A stretch of 64,000 bases of DNA. Origin: Terriglobus albidus (GTDB lineage: Bacteria; Acidobacteriota; Terriglobia; Terriglobales; Acidobacteriaceae). The stretch is from positions 1,178,001 through 1,242,000 of the forward strand of contig NZ_JAGTAS010000058.1 in NCBI RefSeq assembly GCF_025685425.1, given 5' to 3'. The notes below the pieces were generated by a model, which worked only from the letters and a program-made list of their open reading frames with translations, searched no databases and was not told the DNA's origin. How positions within the stretch are numbered: position 1 is the first letter of the stretch; every line of letters starts with the position of its first letter. The position numbers and the translations under genes are program-made. Below, one piece after another: positions 1 through 9,751 of this stretch.

Positions 1-2
1 CT

Positions 3-689
3 CTCTCGACGGCGGCTGCCGTACGTCTAGCCAAAGAAGCGGAAGGCCTAGGCTGCGCTGGCCTGATGGTGCTTCCGCCGTATGTCTACAGCACTGACTG
101 GCGCGAGATGAAGGCTCACATCGCAGCGATCATCCGGGCGACAAAGCTTTCCTGCATGCTCTACAACAACCCGGTTGCGTATAAGACGGATTACATTCCA
201 GAGCAACTGCAGGAGCTTGCGCAGGAGTTTCCCAACCTGCACGCTGTCAAGGAGTCGAGCACTGACGTGCGCCGCGTAATCGCAATCCGCGCCATTCTTG
301 GTAATCGTCTTACGATCTGCACCGGCGTGGATGACGCGATTGTCGAAGCGGTCGCGGCCGGGTCCAGCGCCTGGATCGCAGGCTTGGTCAATGCCTTCCC
401 CGCCGAGTCCGTCGCGCTCTATGAGCTTGCGATGGCTGGCAAGCATCAGGAGGCCTTCGAGCTCTATCGCTGGTTCCTGCCGCTGCTCCGGCTGGATACC
501 GTGCCGAAGTTTGTGCAGCTGATCAAGTGGGTGCAGGAGCAGACCGGCACTGGAACAGCCAGAGTGCGGCCGCCGCGGCTTGAGCTTGTCGGTGCAGAGC
601 TTGAGGAGGCAAAGGCAGTGCTGGCGACAGCGATGGCCAACCTTCCTTCCATTAAGTCCACACCGTTCCCTGCTCTGCAGCAAGCGTAA
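3..689 (+). CDS. Dihydrodipicolinate synthase/N-acetylneuraminate lyase (DapA) family protein, 5' truncated
   Basis: The reading frame is open from the window edge, so the N-terminal part of the TIM barrel lies outside. About 228 residues are visible. The family forms or cleaves C-C bonds of 2-oxo acids through a Schiff base. The segment HAVKESS carries the expected Schiff-base lysine (codon near base 250), and YNNP upstream of it carries the conserved catalytic tyrosine. A stretch reading GLMVLPPYVY matches the family's barrel strand before that. Substrate cannot be told: sugar-acid or hydroxyproline-derived 2-oxo acids are as likely as lysine synthesis, because the next gene encodes a secreted, probably carbohydrate-related protein 87 bases downstream. 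Family assignment is firm, substrate unknown. Confidence 0.88.
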   Translation, partial: LSTAAAVRLAKEAEGLGCAGLMVLPPYVYSTDWREMKAHIAAIIRATKLSCMLYNNPVAYKTDYIPEQLQELAQEFPNLHAVKESSTDVRRVIAIRAILGNRLTICTGVDDAIVEAVAAGSSAWIAGLVNAFPAESVALYELAMAGKHQEAFELYRWFLPLLRLDTVPKFVQLIKWVQEQTGTGTARVRPPRLELVGAELEEAKAVLATAMANLPSIKSTPFPALQQA

Positions 690-776
690 CTCCCGCGGGC
701 GGCCGCATTGCTCCGATGCAGCCGCCCTGTCCGAAAGATCAGCCCTCTCCCTTCGAATACAGCTTCAGGAGTTGCC

Positions 777-3509
777 GTGAGCTTCTCTCCGTTGTTCCGC
801 CTGTCTCGTGCTGTTCTATTGTCCTCTCTTGTGAGCAGCACCTTGAGTTGGTCTCAGCCTCCCAAGCCTCTTCCGCCCGGTCCCATGCTCGATGGCGGCC
901 GCGTGGTACTGAAAGGCAAAGAGCTCACGCTGGAGCTGCTTGCCTACTCCGGCACAGTGGCACAACTGAGGCCTACGGCAGACCCGATGCTGGACTACAC
1001 TCCCGGTGATCTTCTTAAGGCCCGGTCGGCGGATACCTTCTATCACCTGGGCGATCTCGATCTGAGGCTTCGCGACGGTGCCTCCAGCGAATGGAAGGAC
1101 TATTCGACGGCTTACCGGCGCAAGCCAGTCCAGGTTCTTGCCAACACATCCACTTCCTTCCGCGCCGATCTCGCGGCAACGCTTCCGGCCGAGATTCCGC
1201 TGCGTGTGGTGCGGGAGTGGTCCGTTCGCAACGGCGACATCTATCTCGGCTACACGCTCACCAATCGCACGCACAAGGCTGTGCATCTTGGCGGGATCGG
1301 TGTGCCGATGGTCTTCAACAACATCATGAACGGCCACACGCTGGAGCAGAGCTATACGACCTGCTCCTTCTACGATCCCTATATCGGTCAGGATGCCGGC
1401 TATGTCCAGGTTGCACGTCTCTCCGGCACAGGGCCTGCACTTCTGATCGCGCCCGAAGGCCATGCGCCGCTTGAGGCCTGGAAACCGATACTCGATAAGC
1501 GGGTCAGCCGCGATGGTGAGGCCGCGCTGCTTAATGATCCGACACGGCGGGGCATGACCTTCGAGGGATCGTATGAGTGGATGATTCACTCCGCGGGCTT
1601 TGCCGATACCGACTGGAAGGGCGCCGAGCAGTGGAACCAACCGACCGAAGATGTTCTACAGCCGGGGAAGAGCGTCACCTATACGCTGCATCTGTTCGTT
1701 GCACCATCGCTTCGCGAGATTGAAGCAACGCTCACGGCTCACGGACGTCCAGTAGCCATCGGCATTCCCGGATACATTCTGCCGCAGGATACGGATGGCC
1801 GCCTCTTCCTCCGTTCAGCAAGTCCTGTCACCGGCATCATCAGCGAGCCGGAGGGCGCGCTCACCATCCATCATGACGGCCTGGCGCCTGATGGCAAAAC
1901 TCAGGCCTATACCATTCATGGTCTTCGTTGGGGACGGGCTCGATTACGCATTACCTATGGGGATGGCAATGTACAGACCATCGCGTATCGCACCATCAAG
2001 CCGGAGACGCAGACGGTCACCGATCTCGGCCGCTTTCTTTTCCATGAGCAGTGGTTCGAACAACCGAACGATCCCTTCCACCGCTCGCCTTCGATCATCA
2101 GCTACGACAACGATGCCGGAAAACAGCTTGTTCAGGAGTCGCGCGTATGGATCGCAGGTTTGAGCGATGAAGGCGGAGCCGGATCGTGGCTGGCGGCTGC
2201 GATGAAGGAAGCGATTGCTCCCGATCCGGAAGAGGTTCGCAAGCTCGAGGCCTTCGTCAATCAAACCGTCTGGGGCCATCTGCAGGAGAGTGAGGGCCCG
2301 CAGAAGTTCGGCATCCACAAGAGCCTTTTTTACTACCAGCCGGACGAGATGCCGACCGGCTACTACGATGCTTCAATGAACTGGGGGACTTGGACCAGTT
2401 GGAATCGCAAAGACGCTGCCGACATTGGGCGCTCGTTCAACTACCCACACGTCGTTGCGGCATATTGGTCGCTCTACCGCATCGCACGTAACAGCTCTGG
2501 CCTTACCGCAAAGCAGGATTGGAAGTGGTATCTCGATCATGCGTATGAGACCACCATGGCCATGCGCTCCCATGCGCCGTACTACACGCAGTTCGGCCAG
2601 ATGGAAGGCACGATCTTCACATTGCTGCTCCACGACTTGAAGATGGAGGGTTGGAAGGAACAGGCAGCTACGCTCGAAGGCTGGATGCGCGAGCGCGCAC
2701 AACAGTGGAACGGTGAGCCGTATCCGTTTGGCAGCGAGATGCCGTGGGACTCGACAGGGCAGGAAGAGGTCTACGCCTGGACGCGTTACTTCGGCTTCAA
2801 GGAAAAAGCGGACCTTACGCTCAATGCCATCCTTGCCTATACGCCGGTTGTGCCGTCCTGGGGATACAACGGCAGCGCCCGCCGCTATTGGGACTTTCTC
2901 TATGGAGGCAAGTATCCACGCATCGAACGTCAGTTACATCACTATGGATCAGGCCTGAATGCGATTCCGCTGCTCAGTGAGTATCGCGCCCATCCCAACG
3001 ATCTCTATCTGCTAAGGGCAGGATACGGCGGAGTTATGGGACCGCTTGCGAACATCGATGAGAAGGGCTTCGGCTCGGCGGCATTTCATTCGTATCCCGA
3101 TCGCATGCAATACGATCCATACACCGGCGACTATGGTCCGAACTTTCTTGGCCATGTGCTTAACACGGGCGCATATCTGGTGCAGGATCCTGTGCTGGGC
3201 TGGCTCGCCTTTGGTGGAAATCTCGCTGTCAACGGGAATGCGGTCCGTTTGACCGTGCTCGACTCAGCGCGGCAGCGGGTTTATCTCGCGCCTACCGGGC
3301 AGTGGCTCACACTTGACGGTGGGGCTTTTACCGCAGTGGAGTATGACACCTCCACGCATCAGGTCACGGTTCATCTGGCGCCTGCGACCGCTTATGTCAA
3401 AGAGGTGAAGTTGCATATCTCTTCTCCGACTACGGAAAAGCCGGAAGAGGTGCGCACGGTTTCTCTATCGTCGGAAGAGACGCGTGTGCCTCTTGTGACG
3501 CAGCGCTAA
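777..3509 (+). CDS. Large secreted protein, possibly DUF5695-like, glycoside-hydrolase-like
   Basis: The product is about 910 residues. I chose the GTG at 777 because CAGGAG lies 5 bases upstream and the result is a clean signal peptide (MSFSPLFRLSRAVLLSS, ending near WSQ). The longer ATG reading from 708 lacks a site. The N-terminal ~300 residues look beta-rich (WSVRNGDIYLGYTLTNRT). The C-terminal half is rich in aromatic residues and reads like an alpha/alpha barrel (MRSHAPYYTQFGQMEG, then WDSTGQEEVYAWTRYFGF). This overall look resembles secreted proteins annotated as DUF5695, a family of unknown function. No classic catalytic signature was recognised. Its place behind a DapA-family gene suggests sugar or sugar-acid use. 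Product function is unassigned. Confidence 0.8.
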   Translation: MSFSPLFRLSRAVLLSSLVSSTLSWSQPPKPLPPGPMLDGGRVVLKGKELTLELLAYSGTVAQLRPTADPMLDYTPGDLLKARSADTFYHLGDLDLRLRDGASSEWKDYSTAYRRKPVQVLANTSTSFRADLAATLPAEIPLRVVREWSVRNGDIYLGYTLTNRTHKAVHLGGIGVPMVFNNIMNGHTLEQSYTTCSFYDPYIGQDAGYVQVARLSGTGPALLIAPEGHAPLEAWKPILDKRVSRDGEAALLNDPTRRGMTFEGSYEWMIHSAGFADTDWKGAEQWNQPTEDVLQPGKSVTYTLHLFVAPSLREIEATLTAHGRPVAIGIPGYILPQDTDGRLFLRSASPVTGIISEPEGALTIHHDGLAPDGKTQAYTIHGLRWGRARLRITYGDGNVQTIAYRTIKPETQTVTDLGRFLFHEQWFEQPNDPFHRSPSIISYDNDAGKQLVQESRVWIAGLSDEGGAGSWLAAAMKEAIAPDPEEVRKLEAFVNQTVWGHLQESEGPQKFGIHKSLFYYQPDEMPTGYYDASMNWGTWTSWNRKDAADIGRSFNYPHVVAAYWSLYRIARNSSGLTAKQDWKWYLDHAYETTMAMRSHAPYYTQFGQMEGTIFTLLLHDLKMEGWKEQAATLEGWMRERAQQWNGEPYPFGSEMPWDSTGQEEVYAWTRYFGFKEKADLTLNAILAYTPVVPSWGYNGSARRYWDFLYGGKYPRIERQLHHYGSGLNAIPLLSEYRAHPNDLYLLRAGYGGVMGPLANIDEKGFGSAAFHSYPDRMQYDPYTGDYGPNFLGHVLNTGAYLVQDPVLGWLAFGGNLAVNGNAVRLTVLDSARQRVYLAPTGQWLTLDGGAFTAVEYDTSTHQVTVHLAPATAYVKEVKLHISSPTTEKPEEVRTVSLSSEETRVPLVTQR

Positions 3510-3531
3510 GACCGCGGTATCAGATAGGAAC

Positions 3532-3629
3532 GGTACCTCAGCGGCTGAAGCCGCGCGCTTGCCGAACTAATTTGGGACGGCTGAAGCCGTCCCCTTAAGC
3601 AAGACATTCGCGCGTAGCGCGAACAGAAG
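3532..3629. repeat. Partial copy of a palindromic intergenic repeat (GGTACCTCAGC family)
   Basis: It begins GGTACCTCAGCGGCTGAAG, contains the hairpin GGGACGGCTGAAGCCGTCCC, and ends with ATTCGCGCGTAGCGCGAAC. The same modules in the same order occur at 9450-9676, where the element is longer and has both ends. This copy lacks the matching right end. It lies between the convergent 3' ends of the secreted-protein gene and the permease gene, where its hairpins may also act as a terminator. Confidence 0.7.
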
Positions 3630-3636
3630 GCGTGAA

Positions 3637-5145
3637 CTACTCGGCAGCAACCTCATCGATTCTGCGCTGCGAAGCACTACGCTGCAGCAAGACATACACG
3701 GGGATTCCGCTCAGAATAATGATCAGGCCAGGCCACGTGGTTGATGTGCGATAGCAGAAGAGTACGACCAGAACAATTGCTGCTCCAATGAGATACAACG
3801 CAGGCAGCCATGGGTATCCCCAGCAACGGTAAGGCCGGACAGCATCCGGCTTCGTTGCCCGGAGACGAAACAGCCCGGCTACCGTAAGAATGTAGAACAG
3901 AAGCGCCGCTGAGATTACGTAATCCAGCAGGTTGCTGTAGAGATTTCCATACTCTCCCGTGGCTGCGTTGTAAGTACGCGGTAGTACCAGCACGAGCGAC
4001 CATACGCATTGCAGTCCTAGAGCCCATCCTGGAACGCGTGCCCGGTTCAGTACACCGGCACGGCGGAAGAACAGGCCATCCTGCGCCATGGCGTAGTAAG
4101 CACGTCCTCCGGCGAGCGTGAGTGCATTGACCGTCCCGAAAGTCGAGACCATGATCAGGAGGCTCATAGCCAGCTTGCCGATTCCGGGCAACACAGTATC
4201 CACGACCAGCGTCGCCACACGATCCTGTGGAGCAATCTGAATCCCTTCAACGGGAAGCACCGCCAGGTAGCAGAGATTGCACAGCAGATAGAGGCCAATG
4301 ACGAGCGAGGTCCCAATCGCCAGCGACAGTGGGAGGTTCCGCTTAGGATTACGCACCTCTCCGGCGACAAACGTGATGTCGTGCCAGGAGTCCGCAGAGA
4401 AAAGGGAGCCGGTCTGCGAGACACACAGAGCCACCAACATGCCCCACGCCGTAGCGATCTCTGTATTGCCGATCGCGGTAACGTGCATTGGAGTCCAGGC
4501 TCGTGCAAAGTTTGCATGGAAGACCTGCGGGTTCCGCAGGAATGCGTATGCTGCCAAGCCAAGCAGCGCCACGATGCCGGTAAGCTTCGCCACGGTAAAT
4601 ACGTTCTGGATCAGCTTGCCCCACTCGACCCCACAGCTGTTGATCACCGCGATGAGCAGAATGATCACAAGGGCCAGTGCCTGTGCGGTCGAAAGCGAAA
4701 TAGCATAGGACGAACCCAGATGGATCGGCGCGATCAGATATTGCTTTTCAGAGATCGTGGGAAAGATCCCTCCACTGAAGCGCGCGAATGCAATGGCGAC
4801 CGCCGCGATAGTACCAGTCTGGATCACCGTCACCAGGGTCCATCCATACAGGAAGCCGAAGAGCGGGGAGAAGGCCTCGCGAAGGTAGACATACATGCCG
4901 CCTGCCGACGGCATCATGGCCGCCAGCTCTCCGTAGCTGAGAGCTCCGGCGATGGTCAGCACACCGGTGATCAACCAGGCGACCATCAGCCAGCCGGCCG
5001 AGCCCACCTGCCGCGTGATCTCCGCACTGACGATGAAGATGCCGGAACCCACCATGACTCCGGCGACGATCATCACAGAGTCAAACAGACCTAATGCCTT
5101 GCGAAACTCACCTTCGTTCTCCCGCTCCAGATGCTGCTGCCCCAT
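3637..5145 (-). CDS. APC-family amino acid permease
   Basis: This is a 502-residue inner-membrane transporter with about 12 hydrophobic segments. The first one carries the family signature GVMVGSGIFIVS, an unwound substrate-binding helix motif seen in amino acid/polyamine/organocation permeases. TM6 follows at VALCVSQTGSLFSADSWHDITFVAGEVRNP. The ATG has AGAGGGAAGTGA directly upstream as a plausible ribosome-binding site. The family symports or exchanges amino acids, and substrate specificity cannot be read from sequence. It is transcribed alone, downstream of and in the same direction as the Oar-like receptor gene, from which it is separated by a strong terminator. Confidence 0.9.
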   Translation of the reverse strand: MGQQHLERENEGEFRKALGLFDSVMIVAGVMVGSGIFIVSAEITRQVGSAGWLMVAWLITGVLTIAGALSYGELAAMMPSAGGMYVYLREAFSPLFGFLYGWTLVTVIQTGTIAAVAIAFARFSGGIFPTISEKQYLIAPIHLGSSYAISLSTAQALALVIILLIAVINSCGVEWGKLIQNVFTVAKLTGIVALLGLAAYAFLRNPQVFHANFARAWTPMHVTAIGNTEIATAWGMLVALCVSQTGSLFSADSWHDITFVAGEVRNPKRNLPLSLAIGTSLVIGLYLLCNLCYLAVLPVEGIQIAPQDRVATLVVDTVLPGIGKLAMSLLIMVSTFGTVNALTLAGGRAYYAMAQDGLFFRRAGVLNRARVPGWALGLQCVWSLVLVLPRTYNAATGEYGNLYSNLLDYVISAALLFYILTVAGLFRLRATKPDAVRPYRCWGYPWLPALYLIGAAIVLVVLFCYRTSTTWPGLIIILSGIPVYVLLQRSASQRRIDEVAAE

Positions 5146-5229
5146 TCACTTCCCTCTGCAACCCAAGTGGTATGACGACGTACTCCTTGATACCACGGCG
5201 AGCTGTTCGTGATTCGTCGATTGTGTTGG

Positions 5230-5276
5230 AAAAAGAAGATGCCCGGCACGGAGGCTGTACGCCTGCCACGCCGGGC
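5230..5276 (-). terminator. Rho-independent terminator of the Oar-like receptor gene
   Basis: On the minus strand GCCCGGC and GCCGGGC pair across a loop that itself contains the inner pair GCAGGC/GCCTCC, followed by ATCTTCTTTTTCC. It lies 17 bases after the receptor stop codon and before the permease start. Confidence 0.75.
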
Positions 5277-5293
5277 AACTTTATTTCGTTCGG

Positions 5294-8200
5294 TTAGAAC
5301 TCGATGTTGCCACGCAGCTCAATCCAGCGTGGATGGTTAGTAACACCACTGTTGGCAAAGTTCGTGCTCTGCACGCTGCTGGCGTAGGTTCCAGCAGGTC
5401 CACCGAACGATCCAGGAGTGCTGCCGAATACAGGGTGATTCCAGACATTCAGGAACTCACTCTGCAGTTTAACTTGAACCCGCTCGTGAACCGGGAAGCT
5501 CTTCGAAACCGACATGTCGTGATAGAGGGCATGCGGTCCGTACAGATAGAGCCTCTCTCCAATAGTGCCCGGCGTGGTGTTTGGTTGAATGTATTTCTGG
5601 TTGGCGCCCCCTGCAGACAGATACTTCGGATCCAGTTGCCGGGCGTAGGTCTTGCCGGGCACACGATGAACTCCGACGGCACTCTGCAGTTCCTTCGCTG
5701 TGACACCGATTAAACGTATGCCGCCGTCCGCATAATCGTTATAGGTCATGTTGCCGCCGGTTATCTGTTGTGCGGCGCCGGTCTGGATGATCATGATCGA
5801 TCCGATCGTCCAGTTGCCCGCCAACCGGCTGACCAGGTTGTTTGAGCTGAGGAAGGCCTTCCCCTTTCCAAAGGGCAGATCGTAGGATGAGGTGAAATGG
5901 ACGACATGACGGATATCGTATGGGGTAGGCCCATATCCTTTGCTGAGATCGCGTAAGGTCAGCAGGCTGTCCGCGCCCGCTGTATAGTTCCGTGTCGAGC
6001 CAATACCGAGAGCTTTGCCGAAGGTATAGTTCGCGTCGAAGATCCAGCCGTGCCAGTTCTGCTGACGGAAGTCGACCTGCAGGGAGTGATAGTTCGAGTA
6101 TCCAACGGCCTTCATCAGGCTGGTGGTGGTACCCGCGGCATATGGATTCGCCTGGAAGAAGTTGATTGGATAACCCGCTCCGGCCCCGGTGTATCCGGCG
6201 TTGTTAGCGCACGGCGAGAAGGAAGAGCCTACCAGGTTGCAGAAATACGTCGTTGTTCCCGAGATACCGCTCAGGATGTTGGCCATGGCGCCGACCTGGC
6301 CAGACTTGATGTAGTTCAGATAGTCGGCGTTCTCGTAGTCGACCGCGCCTCCATAGGTTCCGGAAGGCTCACCGGCGAAGGCTGCATCGAGGATCGGCGT
6401 CTTGTTGCTGCCATGGAAGGTTGTTCCACCGCTGGCAGCGTAGTTGGCCTGCGCCCGCTGGAACTCCGCCAGGAAGCCGTTCTCAAAGACATTTACTTCA
6501 TTTGGATTGATCGCCAGCCACTGGTGCAAAGTCCGGTTGCCGTCATATCGCACCTCGACAGCGCGGTTTCCAAACTTCCGCTCAAAGCCGAAGTTCCAGC
6601 TCTGGGTGTATGGCTGTTTGATGTTGTAGTCCATGCCCGCAGCCGCGATCGAGTTCAGGAAGGTGAAGTCAGCCAATGGCTCCGTACGCAGATAGCTTGT
6701 GGGTGAAAGGCCACGTGCCGGCAGCGTACTCCCCAGCGAAAGGGAGCCCGGTGTAAAGGTGCCTGTTTGTCCCGAGGTATTTGGATTCAGATAGAAGCTT
6801 TGATAGAAGAACGCTCCGTAGGACGAGGAATTGTTCCAGTAGTACTGCTGCGGCATGGTGAACCGGCGCAGGCCATAGCCGCCGCGAATCACCGTATCTC
6901 CCTGACCAAAGAGCTTTCCAAGGAAGCCGTCCTGGTTCCGTGGATTCCAGGCAAACCCGAACTGAGGCTGCGGTGAGACATTCCATGGTGCATAAGAGTG
7001 CGGCCGTGTCTCGAATAAAGGATTATTCGTTCCCTGCAACGAGCCGGGATGGAAGAGGTTCCCTACGCCGGAAGGACCGTAGACTGAGGCCTCGGTCAGC
7101 GAGTGATAGGCGCCGGTCAGATCATGATTGTCACCGGTGAAGTCCCAGCGCATGCCGTAGTTCAGTGTCAGTGTGGGGAAGATGCGCCAGGAGTCCTGTG
7201 CGAACAGTCCCCAGGCGGTCTGCAGCTCGTTCAGGTTGTAAGCGCCGACGCCTTTGAAGTAGTCGCCCGTCTTCTGCGAATACGAGTAGCTGCCGTTGAC
7301 GTAATTGATACGCCCCGTCAGCACGGCGTAGAGCTGCTGGGCTTCATTCAAATTGTCAGGGCTGGCGTTTGGCAGGCTGGAGGAGGAAAAGGCATTGTTC
7401 GCAGGATCACCGGATGCCAGGCCCAGGGTGATGTTGTCAAAGCCGGCGGGCGGATTCCAGTAGTGATCCTGCTCACGGTTCCACATGCCGCCGAACTTGA
7501 TGGAGTGTGATCCCTTCTGCCAGCTAATCGAATCGGATGCATTGAGTACCGGATAGAAGTTTGAGGTCGGCAGGGTATAGGTCTGCCCTGACATGTTGTA
7601 GCTACCCCAGTTATCCAGCCCCCAATAGATGGTCGGGTTGGCTGCATACAGCGCAGGTGCGTCCTGTGCGTAGCGATTGACGGTATAGAGGTAGCCCAGC
7701 TTCAACTGGTTCATCATCCGAGGACTGATCTGATAATCCAGGCCATATCCGACCGTAAAGGAGCGGTTCTGATATCCAGAGTTCTGGTTTTGAAATGCGC
7801 TGCCGGGAAACGGAGGCGCATACGAGCCCGCCTGCTTCACCTGTGACATATTCCAGGTGAGATACATGTGCGTCTTCTCTGACCTTGCATAATCCAAACG
7901 CACCGTGGGGTAGTAGTAGATATAGGGCGCGGGAGAATTCCAGAGAATCGAGCTGATGTTCGCGTCGCTGGTGCCAATCGTGCTGCCGGACGAGAGCGAG
8001 CTATTGATCGCCGAAAGCTGGCTCGCGATCACCGGGTTCACTGAGGTTGGGAGCGATGCGCTATAGTTCTTCGCCAGCGTGAACACGTTGCGCGTATAGA
8101 TGTTGCCGTCCGTACCGGTATAGGTGAAGTTGCCGTTCTGTGCCGCAGAGGTAAGGAACGAGTTGCTGTTCGTCTGGTTATAGGGCTGTCGGCGGGTGGA

Positions 8201-9130
8201 GAAGCTTCCAAAGAAGAAGAGCTTGTCCTTGAGGATCGGGCCCCCGAGGCTTCCGCCAAAGTCGTTATAGATGACCTTGGCTCTGCGGACGCCGGCAGCA
8301 TTGTTGGCATAGGTGTTCGCGAACAGGCCGGAGTTGCGTGTGTCTACGTACGCTCTTCCGTGGAAGGCATTGGTTCCGGAGCGGGTGACATAACTCAACT
8401 GCATGGTTGAACGGCCAAAACCTTGGTCCAGATCGATCTGATCGGTCTGAACCGACATCTCCGCGATGTTCTCTACGCGGGGTGAGGCAGCCGCCTGCAC
8501 ATTGCCGTTGTACTTGCCACGTGATGCCGCACCGACGACACCATCGATGTTCACACCCTGGTTCGTCAAGGGTTGACCGTTCCACACGCCGATCTGGCTG
8601 CCGCTGGTGTCCTGCGAGCCGGCATAGCCTGCAGTAAGCCGCGCCAGCGAGGTCAGGTCGCGGCCAACGATCGGCAAAACTTCGATTGCCTTCAGATCAA
8701 TCACCGCACCGAGCGAATTGGAGCTGACATCGAGCAGCGGCGTCGCCACCGCACTCACATTCACGGTGTCATTCGTGCTGCCGACCTGCAACACCACTGC
8801 AACCGGTGTGACCTGCGATGCATGCACGATGATGGTATCGATTCGCGTCGTCGAGAAACCGGGCGAGGAGATATTGAGGCGGTAGGTCCCAATCGGCAGG
8901 TTGACGAAGCTGAAGGCGCCTGTGCCTTCCGTTGCCGCTTTACGAGTGATATTGGTGTCCAGCGCTGTCAGTTCCAGGCTGGCTGCGGGAACAACGCCGC
9001 CAGTGGCGTCCGCAACGGTTACCGAGACAGTGCCTTGGGTTCCAGACTGTCCATACAGCCGGCAACACAAGATGAGGAGAACGGCCAGAGCGGCGATGGG
9101 AAAACGTTTTCCTGACATTCGAATCAACAT
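5294..9130 (-). CDS. Oar-like TonB-dependent receptor with carboxypeptidase-regulatory domain
   Basis: The product is about 1278 residues and is predicted to be an outer-membrane beta-barrel importing large or scarce ligands with TonB energy. The chosen ATG has AAGGAGG four bases upstream and gives a signal peptide (RFPIAALAVLLILCC). The longer reading from 9265 would start inside a repeat element and lacks a signal. After the signal comes a carboxypeptidase-regulatory-like beta-sandwich (QGTVSVTVADATGGVVPAA, ~residues 30-110). A plug region (NQGVNIDGV, FGRSTMQLSYVTRSGTNAFHG) and a long barrel follow, ending ...WIELRGNIEF with a terminal aromatic residue. Such receptors are multiplied in Acidobacteriota and often accompany glycan enzymes. 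A peptidase pair and a GH127 gene lie upstream. Ligand unknown. Confidence 0.9.
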   Translation of the reverse strand: MLIRMSGKRFPIAALAVLLILCCRLYGQSGTQGTVSVTVADATGGVVPAASLELTALDTNITRKAATEGTGAFSFVNLPIGTYRLNISSPGFSTTRIDTIIVHASQVTPVAVVLQVGSTNDTVNVSAVATPLLDVSSNSLGAVIDLKAIEVLPIVGRDLTSLARLTAGYAGSQDTSGSQIGVWNGQPLTNQGVNIDGVVGAASRGKYNGNVQAAASPRVENIAEMSVQTDQIDLDQGFGRSTMQLSYVTRSGTNAFHGRAYVDTRNSGLFANTYANNAAGVRRAKVIYNDFGGSLGGPILKDKLFFFGSFSTRRQPYNQTNSNSFLTSAAQNGNFTYTGTDGNIYTRNVFTLAKNYSASLPTSVNPVIASQLSAINSSLSSGSTIGTSDANISSILWNSPAPYIYYYPTVRLDYARSEKTHMYLTWNMSQVKQAGSYAPPFPGSAFQNQNSGYQNRSFTVGYGLDYQISPRMMNQLKLGYLYTVNRYAQDAPALYAANPTIYWGLDNWGSYNMSGQTYTLPTSNFYPVLNASDSISWQKGSHSIKFGGMWNREQDHYWNPPAGFDNITLGLASGDPANNAFSSSSLPNASPDNLNEAQQLYAVLTGRINYVNGSYSYSQKTGDYFKGVGAYNLNELQTAWGLFAQDSWRIFPTLTLNYGMRWDFTGDNHDLTGAYHSLTEASVYGPSGVGNLFHPGSLQGTNNPLFETRPHSYAPWNVSPQPQFGFAWNPRNQDGFLGKLFGQGDTVIRGGYGLRRFTMPQQYYWNNSSSYGAFFYQSFYLNPNTSGQTGTFTPGSLSLGSTLPARGLSPTSYLRTEPLADFTFLNSIAAAGMDYNIKQPYTQSWNFGFERKFGNRAVEVRYDGNRTLHQWLAINPNEVNVFENGFLAEFQRAQANYAASGGTTFHGSNKTPILDAAFAGEPSGTYGGAVDYENADYLNYIKSGQVGAMANILSGISGTTTYFCNLVGSSFSPCANNAGYTGAGAGYPINFFQANPYAAGTTTSLMKAVGYSNYHSLQVDFRQQNWHGWIFDANYTFGKALGIGSTRNYTAGADSLLTLRDLSKGYGPTPYDIRHVVHFTSSYDLPFGKGKAFLSSNNLVSRLAGNWTIGSIMIIQTGAAQQITGGNMTYNDYADGGIRLIGVTAKELQSAVGVHRVPGKTYARQLDPKYLSAGGANQKYIQPNTTPGTIGERLYLYGPHALYHDMSVSKSFPVHERVQVKLQSEFLNVWNHPVFGSTPGSFGGPAGTYASSVQSTNFANSGVTNHPRWIELRGNIEF

Positions 9131-9217
9131 ACGACCTCCTTCAGAATCAGCGAGACTGCACATTCTGCGAACCGAGACGGGGATGGGGAGAAACCAGAAA
9201 CAGACCGCACGCCGCTT

Positions 9218-9322
9218 TAACCGCATTTCCCTGTTGCTGGAAGAGGAGTACAGCGGCGTTTTCATTGTGGAAAACGCCCATAGATGCGGAAGGCTACTCT
9301 ACACCTACAGGGGAATGCTTTA
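9218..9322 (+). repeat. TAGAGCATTTTCCCTGT palindromic element, copy A (degenerate ends)
   Basis: The core GCGTTTTCATTGTGGAAAAC followed by GCCCATAGATGCGGA is conserved. The outer arms read CCGCATTTCCCTGTTGCTGG and CACCTACAGGGGAATGCTTTA, that is, with several mismatches to the family ends. It lies in the 5' leader of the Oar-like receptor gene and creates a spurious longer N-terminus for that ORF. Confidence 0.85.
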
Positions 9323-9449
9323 GCGGCTGTATGACAGCTTTGTTAACAACTTGTCCCGATTATGTCGTTAATTGTGTACAAAACTCAATACAAAAATTTG
9401 GACGATTTTGAGTTCTATAAATTACTGACAGGCGCGATTGATATCGCGC

Positions 9450-9676
9450 GGTACCTCAGCAGCTCAAAAGCCGCCGATTTTAGGGACTCATACGGGACGG
9501 CTTCAAGCCGTCCCCTTAACCACCCCCGCCAGCAAAGCTGGCCGGGGACCCCGGAGCAAGGCATTCGCGCATCGCACGAACAAAAAACAAACTCTTGTTT
9601 TGCTTGAGGCCATGGCTTTATAGCCATGCCGTACTTGGCCTGCGAAGCACGCGGCGTTAAAAGCCGCTGAGGTACT
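9450..9676. repeat. 227-bp palindromic intergenic repeat (GGTACCTCAGC family), full-length copy
   Basis: Its ends are inverted repeats, GGTACCTCAGC and GCTGAGGTACT (10 of 11 match). Inside are the hairpins GGGACGGCTTCAAGCCGTCCC, CCAGCAAAGCTGG and GGCATGGC/GCCATGGC-like pairs. No protein-coding frame is convincing. The 430-base gap between the receptor leader and the S9 peptidase 3' end is otherwise empty apart from repeat copy A and AT-rich DNA. TTGTTAACAA at 9340-9349 is a perfect 10-base palindrome in the probable promoter region of the receptor. Confidence 0.75.
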
Positions 9677-9751
9677 GTGCCAACTCCTTCAACATTGGTT
9701 GTCAATAATTCCTCACCGTTATTTCCTCAATGGCTGCTCTGACGATCTGCC

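Noticed and set aside
9131-9265. N-terminal extension of the Oar-like receptor (45 residues)
   Set aside because: It starts inside repeat copy A, lacks a ribosome-binding site and would bury the signal peptide. AAGGAGG precedes the ATG at 9130.
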